IMG/VR virus record: IMGVR_UViG_3300031518_000001
Location: 1-60,585 of that record
DNA: 60,585 nucleotides
Reading direction: 5' to 3' (one strand)
From: a virus
Shown here: one piece after another, positions 8,161 to 16,141 of the stretch
How positions within the stretch are numbered: position 1 is the stretch's first letter
Layout: every line of letters starts with the position of its first letter
Notes under the pieces: generated by a model
Seen by the model: the letters and a program-made list of their open reading frames with translations, nothing else
Database searches by the model: none
What the model was told of the DNA's origin: nothing
Made by a program: the position numbers and the translations under genes

Positions 8161-8783
8161 AAGAAGGCAGCTTGCTATTAGCTCTTAACGATATCAAGAA
8201 CATAGTAGATGATGTTACACGAACTATACTTAGCAACTATGTACTACCTGAAGATCCTATTATACGATTTTTAGAGTATGGTCTCAAGCTCAGCGAACGT
8301 AATGTAAAGATTGCACACTGGTTGATAACTCAATACAAAGGGACACCACATGCTATATGGGCACTCGAAGAATTATCTGAATACGAAGACAACGGTAAGT
8401 ACTATAAACAAATCATAAGGTTTCGGGATGTCAAGTGGCAAATAAACGAGCTTTATATCCCAGATAACAATACAGAGAGCTTGGCACAAACCTCAGAAGG
8501 CTACATAAGAGGTCAATATCATACATACATACCTCAAATAGTTGCATCTTACAACATGCACCTACATATTATATTTGTCTATTCTCGCGTGGTAACTTCA
8601 GCTTTTATACAATATCTGTATGAGTACTTGTCACATGTTATATTGGTAAATAATATAAGTATAATTATAGAACACTATATTCTTGAACTAGAACCCATAC
8701 AAATAATTGCCAATAGACTTTATAGAGGAGCTATACAAAGGAGATATATTGAACTAAAGGTGGCTAAAAAATGGTATTCATAA
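8157..8783 (+). CDS. Unknown protein translationally coupled to the M16 protease
   Basis: 208 residues; the ATG overlaps the protease stop codon (ATGA), which suggests linked expression and perhaps a linked role. The sequence is mostly helical, rich in Ile, Tyr and Glu, with no membrane segment or catalytic motif that I recognise. It could be a partner or substrate of the protease, but only the gene arrangement supports that. Confidence 0.65.
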   Translation: MKEGSLLLALNDIKNIVDDVTRTILSNYVLPEDPIIRFLEYGLKLSERNVKIAHWLITQYKGTPHAIWALEELSEYEDNGKYYKQIIRFRDVKWQINELYIPDNNTESLAQTSEGYIRGQYHTYIPQIVASYNMHLHIIFVYSRVVTSAFIQYLYEYLSHVILVNNISIIIEHYILELEPIQIIANRLYRGAIQRRYIELKVAKKWYS

Positions 8784-8796
8784 GCAGAATGCGCCG

Positions 8797-8803
8797 TTTC
8801 GAC
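8797..8803 (+). promoter_or_regulatory. TTTCGAC motif upstream of the 8832 gene
   Basis: Same heptamer as before 11804, 29733 and 42500, but 35 bases from the ATG rather than about 19, so assignment is uncertain. Confidence 0.25.
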
Positions 8804-8831
8804 AAAACAATATGTACTATCCATATACACT

Positions 8832-9083
8832 ATGGACAACACTCACAATTACCATATAGCACGATACACACTAACTGGAAGAAAACTGGGAGAGAGCACT
8901 TTTAAAACACAAGAAGAAGCTAAAAAATTTATGCGCGATTACCTATATCTAACATTTTCTAAAATTCCTGATGAAGAATTATTAGAAAAACTATTCGAAG
9001 ATATTAATAATACTAATGGAGTATATAAGTTTTTGTACCGTGATATGTATTTCTTTATAACAAAACTCGATAAAAATTCTTAG
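8832..9083 (+). CDS. Small unknown protein before the tRNA gene
   Basis: 83 residues. The start H-N-Y-H-I-A-R-Y...G-R-K-L-G-E-S-T-F-K-T-Q-E-E-A pattern (two strands then a helix) is that of a small alpha/beta domain with no assigned function. The stop codon lies two bases before the tRNA, so the tRNA is probably cut from the same transcript. Composition matches the neighbouring phage genes. Confidence 0.55.
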   Translation: MDNTHNYHIARYTLTGRKLGESTFKTQEEAKKFMRDYLYLTFSKIPDEELLEKLFEDINNTNGVYKFLYRDMYFFITKLDKNS

Positions 9084-9085
9084 TT

Positions 9086-9159
9086 GGTCTCGTAGCTCAA
9101 TTGGATAGAGCACGGGATTTCTAATCCCGCGGTTGCAGGTTCGAGTCCTGCCGAGACCA
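9086..9159 (+). tRNA. tRNA-Arg (anticodon TCT)
   Basis: A full cloverleaf: acceptor 9086-9092 with 9152-9158 and discriminator A9159, D stem GCTC/GAGC, anticodon stem CGGGA/TCCCG around TTTCTAA, and T stem GCAGG/CCTGC around TTCGAGT. The anticodon TCT (9120-9122) reads AGA/AGG. CCA is not encoded. AGA is used heavily in these AT-rich genes, so the tRNA probably supplements the host pool. Confidence 0.95.
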
Positions 9160-9182
9160 CTAAACTATAAAATCCAAAAACC

Positions 9183-9785
9183 ATGAGATATTTGAGCATA
9201 ATTCTACTACTATTTACTGCTTGTCAAACAGAACGTCATGAAGCTTACATTCTGACTTGCCGTAAGCAAAACAGTTATATAGATGTGCTGGGGATAACTA
9301 ACAAATTTATCATGCTCTATATAGACGATAGTACGCAAATTAATTTCCAGCCCATGGAAAACCCATACATATATAATATATGCCTTAAATGTGATAATAC
9401 CTTGGCTAGAATCTCAAATAGGCTGTATAGAGCAATTCAAAAACAAAGTAGTTTTTACAATTGTGGATACAAGAATGTAATGGAAGATTGCTTAAGAAAT
9501 CCTAAGGATACTACATATACATGGTCATCTAAAATTTATACTACAATTGTAATTTCAGATAGCATTCAGGATGAAGTGTTAAGTATTGATATAATAGTTG
9601 CCGATAGCGTATATAAAAGTGTATTAGGTAGTAGTGCACTTGTATTAGTTACTGCTAACGAAACCACTTATTGCGATTGCCCTGTTTCTGGATATTTGCT
9701 TATGGAATTAGACCCTAAGCACAGAATGAAAGAAATCACAGTAAAACATTATCGTACGGCTATAAATGATGGACATAAGGAATAA
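9183..9785 (+). CDS. Putative phage-encoded lipoprotein
   Basis: 200 residues. The N-terminus M-R-Y-L-S-I-I-L-L-L-F-T-A-C is a short lipoprotein signal with Cys14 as the likely lipid-modified residue; the -3 residue (Phe) is not the usual Leu/Val, so this is probable rather than certain. The mature part has several cysteines and two beta-rich stretches but no recognised domain. It lies just downstream of the tRNA, same strand, without its own clear promoter. Phage lipoproteins commonly block receptors to exclude superinfecting phage; that is a possible role, not shown here. Confidence 0.6.
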   Translation: MRYLSIILLLFTACQTERHEAYILTCRKQNSYIDVLGITNKFIMLYIDDSTQINFQPMENPYIYNICLKCDNTLARISNRLYRAIQKQSSFYNCGYKNVMEDCLRNPKDTTYTWSSKIYTTIVISDSIQDEVLSIDIIVADSVYKSVLGSSALVLVTANETTYCDCPVSGYLLMELDPKHRMKEITVKHYRTAINDGHKE

Positions 9786-9806
9786 GATAAAATAACAAAC
9801 TATTAG

Positions 9807-9814
9807 TATATTTG
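9807..9814 (+). promoter_or_regulatory. TATATTTG box 15 bases before ATG 9822
   Basis: TTAGTATATTTG is an exact match to TAnnTTTG. The spacing is slightly longer than the usual 11, predicting a very short 5' leader. Confidence 0.5.
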
Positions 9815-9821
9815 CTATTGT

Positions 9822-10697
9822 ATGCTACCCAATCGGCTACTTCAAATAAACTACTACAAAATAAGCAGAAGATACTACACCATAAGTCTTCCACAAGATT
9901 CGAAGCTGAATATAGATTATATATGGTTAGACGTAAACTTTGCTAATATTTACGAAAATATTTCCAACGGAGACGGATGGCAAGATGTAAATATGGCTGA
10001 TTTTATAAAAGAAAACGAGGAAAACATAATAATAGAAGTATTTAGTTATATAAACAATATACTTAATTATTTCGATTTGGATAAAGCCAAATGTATAATG
10101 ATTACCTATGATAACATGATTTATAATAGAGTAATAGAAAACTCTAAAAGTGAAGAAGGCATAAGCATCTATGTTTCTACTCATGATTTTGTAGTTATTA
10201 ACAATCACATTTTCCTTATAACAGCTGTCGAGTCTTTAAATAATAAACTGAACTGGCACTATACGAGTCCTAAGGACATGTTATCGTACTATTTCGCACA
10301 AGTTAGTAGCAACATTAGTGTTAACAGACGAGGCGCAATTTTCATACATCCACCAGAATACGATTTTTCGTCTGTCAGCACAGGAGACGCAATCATAATA
10401 AGCGAGCTAACCAAAAAGATAATTGATTTTAAGGACATAAAGAGCATCGCTATCGTATCAACCAGTAATAGAGTGCCAGAAGTTTCTAGAATTATAAATA
10501 ATGATTTACTTGAAAATATAGATAACATAACAATGATATTTAGTGATCAAGAAATATTTGCACAGCATATTATTTATGTTAAAAAAATAATATTTGACAA
10601 TTATAGAGATCGCATAGATAAAATGATAAGCACAGAAAATGATGATAGCATTATTTGGCAAATTCCGATATTATCGCGGCAGAAAATAATAATTTAA
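9822..10697 (+). CDS. Unknown phage protein (291 residues)
   Basis: Rich in Ile, Asn and Asp, soluble, with alternating strand and helix predictions by eye. A run near residues 160-240 has the look of a Rossmann-like alpha/beta region (A-I-F-I-H-P-P..., S-I-A-I-V-S-T-S-N, I-T-M-I-F-S-D-Q), but no nucleotide-binding motif is visible. A promoter-like box stands upstream. No function assigned. Confidence 0.6.
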   Translation: MLPNRLLQINYYKISRRYYTISLPQDSKLNIDYIWLDVNFANIYENISNGDGWQDVNMADFIKENEENIIIEVFSYINNILNYFDLDKAKCIMITYDNMIYNRVIENSKSEEGISIYVSTHDFVVINNHIFLITAVESLNNKLNWHYTSPKDMLSYYFAQVSSNISVNRRGAIFIHPPEYDFSSVSTGDAIIISELTKKIIDFKDIKSIAIVSTSNRVPEVSRIINNDLLENIDNITMIFSDQEIFAQHIIYVKKIIFDNYRDRIDKMISTENDDSIIWQIPILSRQKIII

Positions 10698-10702
10698 TTT
10701 TG

Positions 10703-10709
10703 TATATTT
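10703..10709 (+). promoter_or_regulatory. TATATTT box 11 bases before ATG 10714
   Basis: TTTTGTATATTT immediately upstream of the small membrane-protein gene; leaderless transcription is predicted. Confidence 0.5.
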
Positions 10710-10713
10710 ATGC

Positions 10714-11010
10714 ATGAAACTACCTAGCTTGTTTTTAGTTAACTTTTTTAGACTTTTTAGTGATTCTGCTGCTGGGCAGAAGTCTTTGAATAAGATTTTT
10801 ACGACTTTATTGTTTGCTACGACTATGGGCATAGAGATTTACACACTAATTCGTAGGGATTGTTCGTACGCTTTAGAGTTTGTGATTGCTAATTTTACTT
10901 TTATAGCTGCGTCGCTTGGGATAAGCTTGTTCAGTGGCATGCTCAAGACTAAGCAGCTGAGTATACACGCTCAAAATGGTAACTGTTGTGGTGGCGAGTG
11001 TAAACACTAA
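10714..11010 (+). CDS. Small two-span membrane protein, holin candidate
   Basis: 98 residues with two hydrophobic stretches (about residues 26-44 and 55-77) separated by a short loop containing R-R-D-C, and a Cys-rich tail ending N-C-C-G-G-E-C-K-H. Size and two transmembrane helices suit a class II holin, which would release the endolysin (15312) into the periplasm. The Cys-rich tail is unusual for a holin and may bind metal. The spanin-like gene (57113) and endolysin are far away, so proximity does not help. Confidence 0.6.
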   Translation: MKLPSLFLVNFFRLFSDSAAGQKSLNKIFTTLLFATTMGIEIYTLIRRDCSYALEFVIANFTFIAASLGISLFSGMLKTKQLSIHAQNGNCCGGECKH

Positions 11011-11039
11011 TGCTATTGAGATGAAATATACTGAATAGA

Positions 11040-11408
11040 ATGGCACTTGTTAGCAGTTCTGACTTTTACGAAGCTGTTAGAAATCTTTTTGCCACAACAT
11101 TTTTTGATGAACAGATAAGTTCTGTAAGGTACGAGGAAGTGCCGTATAGTTATCCTGGAGCCATAGCAATACAACGTAAGGACTGGCGTATCGTATTCAA
11201 TCATTTTACGCCCGATATAGACTATAACACATTAATAGTACATAACAATGAACGCGGTCAATACTATGATCACAATCAGGATTATGCAGAACCACTAAGT
11301 AAGACTAGACACAAGCTTTTTTACGACCAACATGTAGCTATTGACAATGGGGATGGGAACACGATAACTATTAAAATTGGAATGAAGTACAAGTATATTT
11401 ATAGTTAG
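11040..11408 (+). CDS. Unknown phage protein (122 residues)
   Basis: Soluble, beta-rich by eye, with several aromatic and charged residues (W-R-I-V-F-N-H-F, Y-Y-D-H-N-Q-D-Y). No family recognised. It lies in the same orientation and close spacing as its neighbours. A small structural or neck protein is possible from context alone. Confidence 0.55.
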   Translation: MALVSSSDFYEAVRNLFATTFFDEQISSVRYEEVPYSYPGAIAIQRKDWRIVFNHFTPDIDYNTLIVHNNERGQYYDHNQDYAEPLSKTRHKLFYDQHVAIDNGDGNTITIKIGMKYKYIYS

Positions 11409-11412
11409 CTGC

Positions 11413-11418
11413 TTCGAC
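11413..11418 (+). promoter_or_regulatory. TTCGAC motif 22 bases before ATG 11435
   Basis: Core of the second start-proximal motif, at 22 rather than the usual 18 bases. Confidence 0.3.
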
Positions 11419-11434
11419 GTTTGTTTTACTGATA

Positions 11435-11779
11435 ATGCCAAAGTATTATCAGCTAATACCGGCAATGATTCGTTTGGCGAAGTTAGCGTTGTCTCATGCC
11501 AGTCAGGACAAAAGACCAAACATATCGGGTAACTTTTTGACCATTCGTGCTGAACAAAGCCCCGACGAGCTACTTATACATATTTACAACAGCTACGACT
11601 ATAAAGACATCTTGAAAAGCTATGGTTTTATTTTCAATGGACGAGCTTGGGTGGGTACACCAGAAATGCTATCCAGCATACCACCAAATATTCTAGAACG
11701 CATGTTCCTTTCAACCCCTAAGGACGACCTCATCCAACTAGCAGAACATATCGTACAATACGTGCAACTAGTGCGATAG
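11435..11779 (+). CDS. Unknown small phage protein (114 residues)
   Basis: The centre D-Y-K-D-I-L-K-S-Y-G-F-I-F-N-G-R-A-W-V-G follows a small domain pattern (k-x-x-G-F-x-x-n-x-x-x-W) seen in many phage and HARP-like proteins, and a similar stretch occurs near residue 95 of the SNF2-type helicase at 34381. The rest is helical. Function unknown; nucleic-acid binding is a possibility on this resemblance only. Confidence 0.55.
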   Translation: MPKYYQLIPAMIRLAKLALSHASQDKRPNISGNFLTIRAEQSPDELLIHIYNSYDYKDILKSYGFIFNGRAWVGTPEMLSSIPPNILERMFLSTPKDDLIQLAEHIVQYVQLVR

Positions 11780-11783
11780 AAGG

Positions 11784-11790
11784 TTTCGAC
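11784..11790 (+). promoter_or_regulatory. TTTCGAC motif before ATG 11804
   Basis: TTCGAC starts 19 bases before the ATG, within one base of the -18 position seen at 31781, 42500, 42776 and 57683. Confidence 0.4.
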
Positions 11791-11803
11791 AAGCTATCTA
11801 CTC

Positions 11804-12700
11804 ATGTATATCATAGAGAAGGTTTACGACCCAAATGGGAAGACACTGCACATAGATCCCCACGACCTGATTAGCTTACTTACTATCCTAAACTCAAACG
11901 AAGACATAGAAATCGGCATAAAAGCATGGCTTTTCAACGAACCTAAATACTATACTACAAAAGTAGATAGACACCTTCTAGAAGTAGCAATCAATAAGGT
12001 ATTAGATAATCTAAACTTACAATTAGAAATGGCTATATACGAAAGAAATCAATATCAAAAAATGCTAAATGTTAGTGGTTACTCGCATATAGAAAAGATT
12101 GTTATAACTGCTCAAACACAAAATAACCTATATGTGATAGACAATGGAGTACCTGGTGTCTTAACAGTTTTCGCAAAATATTATATACACAAAAGCTCTT
12201 ACGATAGTATAGACGAGCTTCGTAACTTAGCAAAGGTGATAGGCTGGGCAAGCGGGATGCATACAGTACTCGCAGCCATACTAATAGACACAATAACAGT
12301 AGAACGAATACCCTCAACAGCGAACGACTCAGAAATTCTAGAAATACTACAACCCCTACTAGACACCATAGAAAACATAGCACAAATAGGTAAAGACGAC
12401 AAAATAAACCAATTGAGCACAGCCTTTAGAGATATAGAAGCCTTATATCAAGATTACAACGAGATAATTCAAAAACATAAGGAATTTGAGAACAAGCTTT
12501 CGCAGTTAAAACAATACGTTACAGGTTTAGCCACATCCCTGGGTATAGATAAGTTTGATTACGTGGGCAGTACACAAAAAGTCAAAATGTATAGTGTTAG
12601 TCAAAAGTATTTTGATGATAAAGCACTTGCAAAAGAAATGCCTGAGGTCTATAGCAAATACCTGAAAGAAAGAAGCTATAAGGTGCTAAAAGTTTTCTAG
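11804..12700 (+). CDS. Unknown protein with a C-terminal coiled-coil segment
   Basis: 298 residues. The first ~200 residues are mixed; residues ~205-245 form a likely coiled coil (heptads of Leu/Ile with Lys/Glu), followed by a charged tail. No signal peptide or catalytic motif. It precedes the sheath-like gene on the same strand, so a tail-related structural or chaperone role is conceivable, but nothing specific supports it. Confidence 0.6.
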   Translation: MYIIEKVYDPNGKTLHIDPHDLISLLTILNSNEDIEIGIKAWLFNEPKYYTTKVDRHLLEVAINKVLDNLNLQLEMAIYERNQYQKMLNVSGYSHIEKIVITAQTQNNLYVIDNGVPGVLTVFAKYYIHKSSYDSIDELRNLAKVIGWASGMHTVLAAILIDTITVERIPSTANDSEILEILQPLLDTIENIAQIGKDDKINQLSTAFRDIEALYQDYNEIIQKHKEFENKLSQLKQYVTGLATSLGIDKFDYVGSTQKVKMYSVSQKYFDDKALAKEMPEVYSKYLKERSYKVLKVF

Positions 12701-12719
12701 AAACAACACTCTTATTTGG

Positions 12720-12726
12720 TACATTT
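12720..12726 (+). promoter_or_regulatory. TACATTT box 11 bases before GTG 12731
   Basis: GGTACATTTATTC-GTG differs by one base from the box before the tail-tube gene (GGTATATTTATTC-ATG, 42436). It decides the GTG start. Confidence 0.45.
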
Positions 12727-12730
12727 ATTC

Positions 12731-13729
12731 GTGCTCGAACTGCCACCTATACTTTTGGGTACGTTCTGCCCTGCAGGTGTTTGTGGTTATCCGTCAGGAC
12801 AAGATTTTGTTATTTCCACTAAACCAGAAGAACTAACTAACTACCTACCATCGAACTGGCATAATAATATATTCTATCGCACATTGCATTACATAAATAG
12901 AGGAGTTCATATAATACTCTATAAAGACGAAACAGTATTGTTAAATCCTAGCATGCCTAAACCGCTAATTTTTCTTGTAAACACCGAGACCCCAGCCATA
13001 TCACAACTTAACATTCTACTATCTCAGCTCTATCTTATAGATGCTTTTCTATTTTTCAATACTAATCATCTTACATATGTTGCTATCAACCTTTACTCAC
13101 CGTCCGATCCGATGTTAAGGAAGTTTGCTTGCATGTTTTATGGAAACATGTATATGCCAGCCATTGATAATACTATATGGAATGTGGGTGATTACATTAT
13201 GAGTTTAGCTAGACTACATAACGAACTTATGTACTTTTGTCCTTTGAACGACAGGGTGAGAGGGAATGTGGTCGGCCATTATTCTAATGCTATCCTAAAT
13301 CAGATGAGAAACAATCACTTTAATGTACCTTTTCGTAATAGGCTCATAGGGCCTATGCTTCTATCCGGGGATCTGTTTGCTATTGTGTACGCTCATATTA
13401 TAATCAAAAGAGTAACAAAAGGTCTCTTAAAACGATACTTGTTCAGAGAAAATAACGAGGATTTGTGGGTAGAAGTGGAGACTGATTTAAAAAATATGTT
13501 GAACATGTTAGAAGCCGTTCCATGTGGGCCTGTGATTATAAATGTTTTAGTTAACGACCCAAGGCTGAATCGTCGCAATTCCCGTATCCTGAATGTAGAA
13601 ATACAATACTCTAACGCTGGTACTTTTTCGTCTTTCGCCTCTGGCCCTCACGCAGGCCCAGGTGGCCTCGCAATACCACCCATCGGCGGATACATGGGAA
13701 CCATAAACGTACAAGTCAGTATGCCCTAA
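12731..13729 (+). CDS. Tail-sheath-like protein
   Basis: 332 residues from GTG 12731, chosen because a TATATTT-type box lies 11 bases upstream. The C-terminal half follows the tail-sheath plan: N-Q-M-R-N, then a segment I-I-I-K-R-V-T-K, L-F-R-E-N-N-E-D-L-W, a long helix to L-N-M-L, G-P-V-I-I-N-V-L-V-N-D-P-R-L-N, and a last strand I-N-V-Q-V. Contractile sheath proteins share this order (R-R, F-x-x-N-x-x-x-W, G-x-x-V-x-x-D-x-x-x-N). It is short for a sheath, and a Gly/Pro-rich loop (residues ~300-320) is inserted before the final strand. The gene ends four bases into the convergent gene 13726. If correct, it marks a contractile tail. Confidence 0.4.
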   Translation: MLELPPILLGTFCPAGVCGYPSGQDFVISTKPEELTNYLPSNWHNNIFYRTLHYINRGVHIILYKDETVLLNPSMPKPLIFLVNTETPAISQLNILLSQLYLIDAFLFFNTNHLTYVAINLYSPSDPMLRKFACMFYGNMYMPAIDNTIWNVGDYIMSLARLHNELMYFCPLNDRVRGNVVGHYSNAILNQMRNNHFNVPFRNRLIGPMLLSGDLFAIVYAHIIIKRVTKGLLKRYLFRENNEDLWVEVETDLKNMLNMLEAVPCGPVIINVLVNDPRLNRRNSRILNVEIQYSNAGTFSSFASGPHAGPGGLAIPPIGGYMGTINVQVSMP

Positions 13730-15306
13730 ATGATGTGTTGATAATAATAATAGTACCTTAAATAATCATCAAGTCTTGGTGTATTTGACGTATTAGATAC
13801 CAGTCGTTTAGTACGCAGAATCTTGTACCAGCTAAATAGGTAATACTTACTCTCTCGATTTGGCTGATGCCTACCCCAGCCTAATAAACCACCACCACAA
13901 AAGAAACTCATCGGCGTATCCCAACGCATGACATTCATATATATGTCTATTTGTTTATCCAAAGTAACAGCGTTACTACCATCCCTTTTGAACATCACCA
14001 GCTTGCAACTCCACCCCGATGGATTATTTAAAATCGCAGGATACTCTACATTATTGCGTTGATAATTCTGAATCAATATCCGCATGTCATCATTGTCCAA
14101 TAACCTGCTCCATTGGCTTTCTATATAAAAAAGCATATTGTAATCTATAGGTAAAAGTATATTTCTTGTAACAGTGCTCATATTTATAAGATTTCCCCCG
14201 CCACGAATATTACTTAGTACTTTTGAAGACTCTAGTCCAGCGACAGATATGTAGGATCTGTTTAGGTAACTATATAATAGCTCTACTTTTGTAGGCTGGC
14301 CTATTCGTGCTATCGTAATATAGTACATGTAAGGCGTTAATGGTTTATAGATCTTATCTTCATACCTGATTTGGCTTACGTTAGCTGTGTGGAATAGTGA
14401 GGTTACATACGGGAAGTTCTTGGGTTGGTTGTTATACACCACTATCTCGCCGTTCCTATTGATGCTTAGAGGGTACATGTTATGAACGATCGTGAACGGG
14501 ATTGAAGTCGCTTCGTAATTTTCTACCGCAGGCTCCAACAACCCCATATCGTTGGTTATGGTTACATTAGGATCGCTGACGTCCGCATACACCTTCTCAA
14601 AGAAGTACATGTCCCTATCCGTCCATCCGCTAATCTTAACATCGGGTAACTTAACAGTTGCATACTCTGATGTTACATCATCTTTGTAGTTAATCACAAA
14701 GTACCTATCCTGAACCGCTAAATATGGTACGAAATTGCAGTTACTTACAACGTCAGAAATAGAGTTTGTATATCTTACACTGGCGTTGCTTACACGGTCA
14801 TGATAATTGTGTATCAGCCTATTCTTGTCGTGAGAACCTAACTTCGTCGGTCGCTTGGCATAATCTATGCTGTCTTCTGGATTATAGTTACTTATAATAA
14901 TATCATCAAAATCTTGTGTAATAACATTGTCTATAACAATAAAAGTGATAACTAAGCAATAGTTTTGTGCAATACTAAAGTTGTCATCTATTCTAATACT
15001 AACTATTGTGTTGCCTATAGAAGATATAAAGTTCAAAGTAACTGAATTTATGTCGGTAGTGCTTATATTATGATCACGGCATACTATTTGATTATCCTCT
15101 ATAATGCAGGTTCTAAATATGTATGTAGTGCGGTTTGGCTGAGAAGGGTCAGTGGATATCGTTAATGTATAACCTACGGAACAACCTACAGTACTACCGC
15201 TTGCATTGTTGTTGCCATTGTTATTATTTATACTGTACTCAATATCCAATCTACTTATACCTAGGATTATATCTCTCGGTGTTATGACTTGATATGTATA
15301 ATTCAT
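13726..15306 (-). CDS. Unknown probable virion protein (526 residues)
   Basis: Long beta-rich protein with low-complexity Asn/Gly near residues 27-40, many Tyr and Asn, and few charged clusters, which suits a phage baseplate or fibre component. The C-terminal region contains G-G-G-L-L-G-W-G-R, and a similar G-G-G-N-S-G-W-G-R occurs at the end of the polyglycine protein at 32975. It follows the endolysin by five bases on the same strand and overlaps the 3' end of the sheath-like gene on the other strand. No domain recognised. Confidence 0.6.
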   Translation of the reverse strand: MNYTYQVITPRDIILGISRLDIEYSINNNNGNNNASGSTVGCSVGYTLTISTDPSQPNRTTYIFRTCIIEDNQIVCRDHNISTTDINSVTLNFISSIGNTIVSIRIDDNFSIAQNYCLVITFIVIDNVITQDFDDIIISNYNPEDSIDYAKRPTKLGSHDKNRLIHNYHDRVSNASVRYTNSISDVVSNCNFVPYLAVQDRYFVINYKDDVTSEYATVKLPDVKISGWTDRDMYFFEKVYADVSDPNVTITNDMGLLEPAVENYEATSIPFTIVHNMYPLSINRNGEIVVYNNQPKNFPYVTSLFHTANVSQIRYEDKIYKPLTPYMYYITIARIGQPTKVELLYSYLNRSYISVAGLESSKVLSNIRGGGNLINMSTVTRNILLPIDYNMLFYIESQWSRLLDNDDMRILIQNYQRNNVEYPAILNNPSGWSCKLVMFKRDGSNAVTLDKQIDIYMNVMRWDTPMSFFCGGGLLGWGRHQPNRESKYYLFSWYKILRTKRLVSNTSNTPRLDDYLRYYYYYQHII

Positions 15307-15311
15307 CTATA

Positions 15312-15836
15312 TCATTTCTTTTGTTTAGTCATTAAACGATCGAATACTTCTATTGTTCTTCTTATCCAACCCAAAAAAAATACTTGAAATCGGGAATTTT
15401 GCATAGTTATTGTAGTGTAATAACCGACACGCTCTTTAAGTAGTTCGTACATTAGTTTTTGCGGGTCTTGTTTTTGTATGGCTCCTATAGTTACTGGTCC
15501 TAAGACACCATCTGCTTTGATATTTAGTGCTCTTTGTACTGTGATGACAGCTCGTGAGATGCCTGCATTTACACCGAAGTCAAATAGGTATTCCCCAACA
15601 GGATAAGGCATCTCGTCAGACCTGAGCCGAAGCCAGTAGTTATTGTAATAAAACTCTTGCACTAGCTGCTCAGGCACAGGTTTCTTTTGATCTATCAGCT
15701 GCCATCCTTTCCAGTTAGGATGCGCCCGTCTAGAAATACCCTTGTACGTCTCCCCACCAGGATCATTAGGATGATTCACATATCCACCTTCGTATTCCAT
15801 AACTATCCTATAAATATCTAAAAAACGATTGTTCAT
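15312..15836 (-). CDS. GH108 N-acetylmuramidase endolysin
   Basis: 174 residues. The N-terminus has E16-G-G-Y (catalytic Glu) followed by N-H-P-x-D-P-G-G-E-T-Y-K-G-I-S, typical of glycoside hydrolase family 108. The second half (V-Q-R-A-L-N...D-G-V-L-G-P-x-T) is the associated peptidoglycan-binding domain. It cleaves the glycan backbone of peptidoglycan. No signal peptide is seen, so export would need a holin (candidate at 10714), or the enzyme may sit in the tail, since it is grouped with probable baseplate genes. A TATATTT box lies 11 bases before its ATG. Confidence 0.9.
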   Translation of the reverse strand: MNNRFLDIYRIVMEYEGGYVNHPNDPGGETYKGISRRAHPNWKGWQLIDQKKPVPEQLVQEFYYNNYWLRLRSDEMPYPVGEYLFDFGVNAGISRAVITVQRALNIKADGVLGPVTIGAIQKQDPQKLMYELLKERVGYYTTITMQNSRFQVFFLGWIRRTIEVFDRLMTKQKK

Positions 15837-15840
15837 GAGA

Positions 15841-15847
15841 AAATATA
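15841..15847 (-). promoter_or_regulatory. TATATTT box 11 bases before ATG 15836
   Basis: TTTTGTATATTTTCTC-ATG. The last seven bases before the ATG equal those before the protease-like gene at 32460. Confidence 0.5.
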
Positions 15848-15934
15848 CAAAATAGAAAAATATTTTTAAATACCTATAGTGGTAGTAATTTCAGTAGCCA
15901 CTTTTTATGACATAAGCAGTAATCGTAAAAATAT

Positions 15935-16141
15935 TTAGCTTAGGTGCTTCACACCTTCTTCACTAAGTATAATCCTTTCTTTTCCTTCTGCTCTTAGTTG
16001 TTGTCTAACTAGTTGTTCGTACTTGTGATTGTACAGTATTATCATCTCCGGTAGTGTCAGAGGCATAGGATCTATACTCGGTATTGTTTCCGACCAACTC
16101 ATGAGAAACTGCATTAAATTCTCTGTTGTCAATGAAGACAA
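15935..16141 (-). other. Second-frame C-terminus of the baseplate-hub-like protein
   Basis: A 68-residue segment in the +1 frame relative to 16005-16880. Entered just after the TTTTTT run at 16143-16148 it continues F-F-L-S-S-L-T-T-E-N-L and a helical tail with L-P-E-M-I-I-L-Y-N. As I recall them, T4 gp26-like hub proteins have such a tail (F-F-x-S-L-x-x-E-x-L, then helices). The joined product would be about 314 residues. This is either a programmed frameshift, a natural mutation or a sequencing error in the T-run. Confidence 0.45.

Noticed and set aside
12102-12420. Hydrophobic minus-strand frames within the 11804 gene
   Set aside because: They lie wholly within a well-formed coding region, and their hydrophobicity comes from the complement of Glu/Asp/Lys codons.
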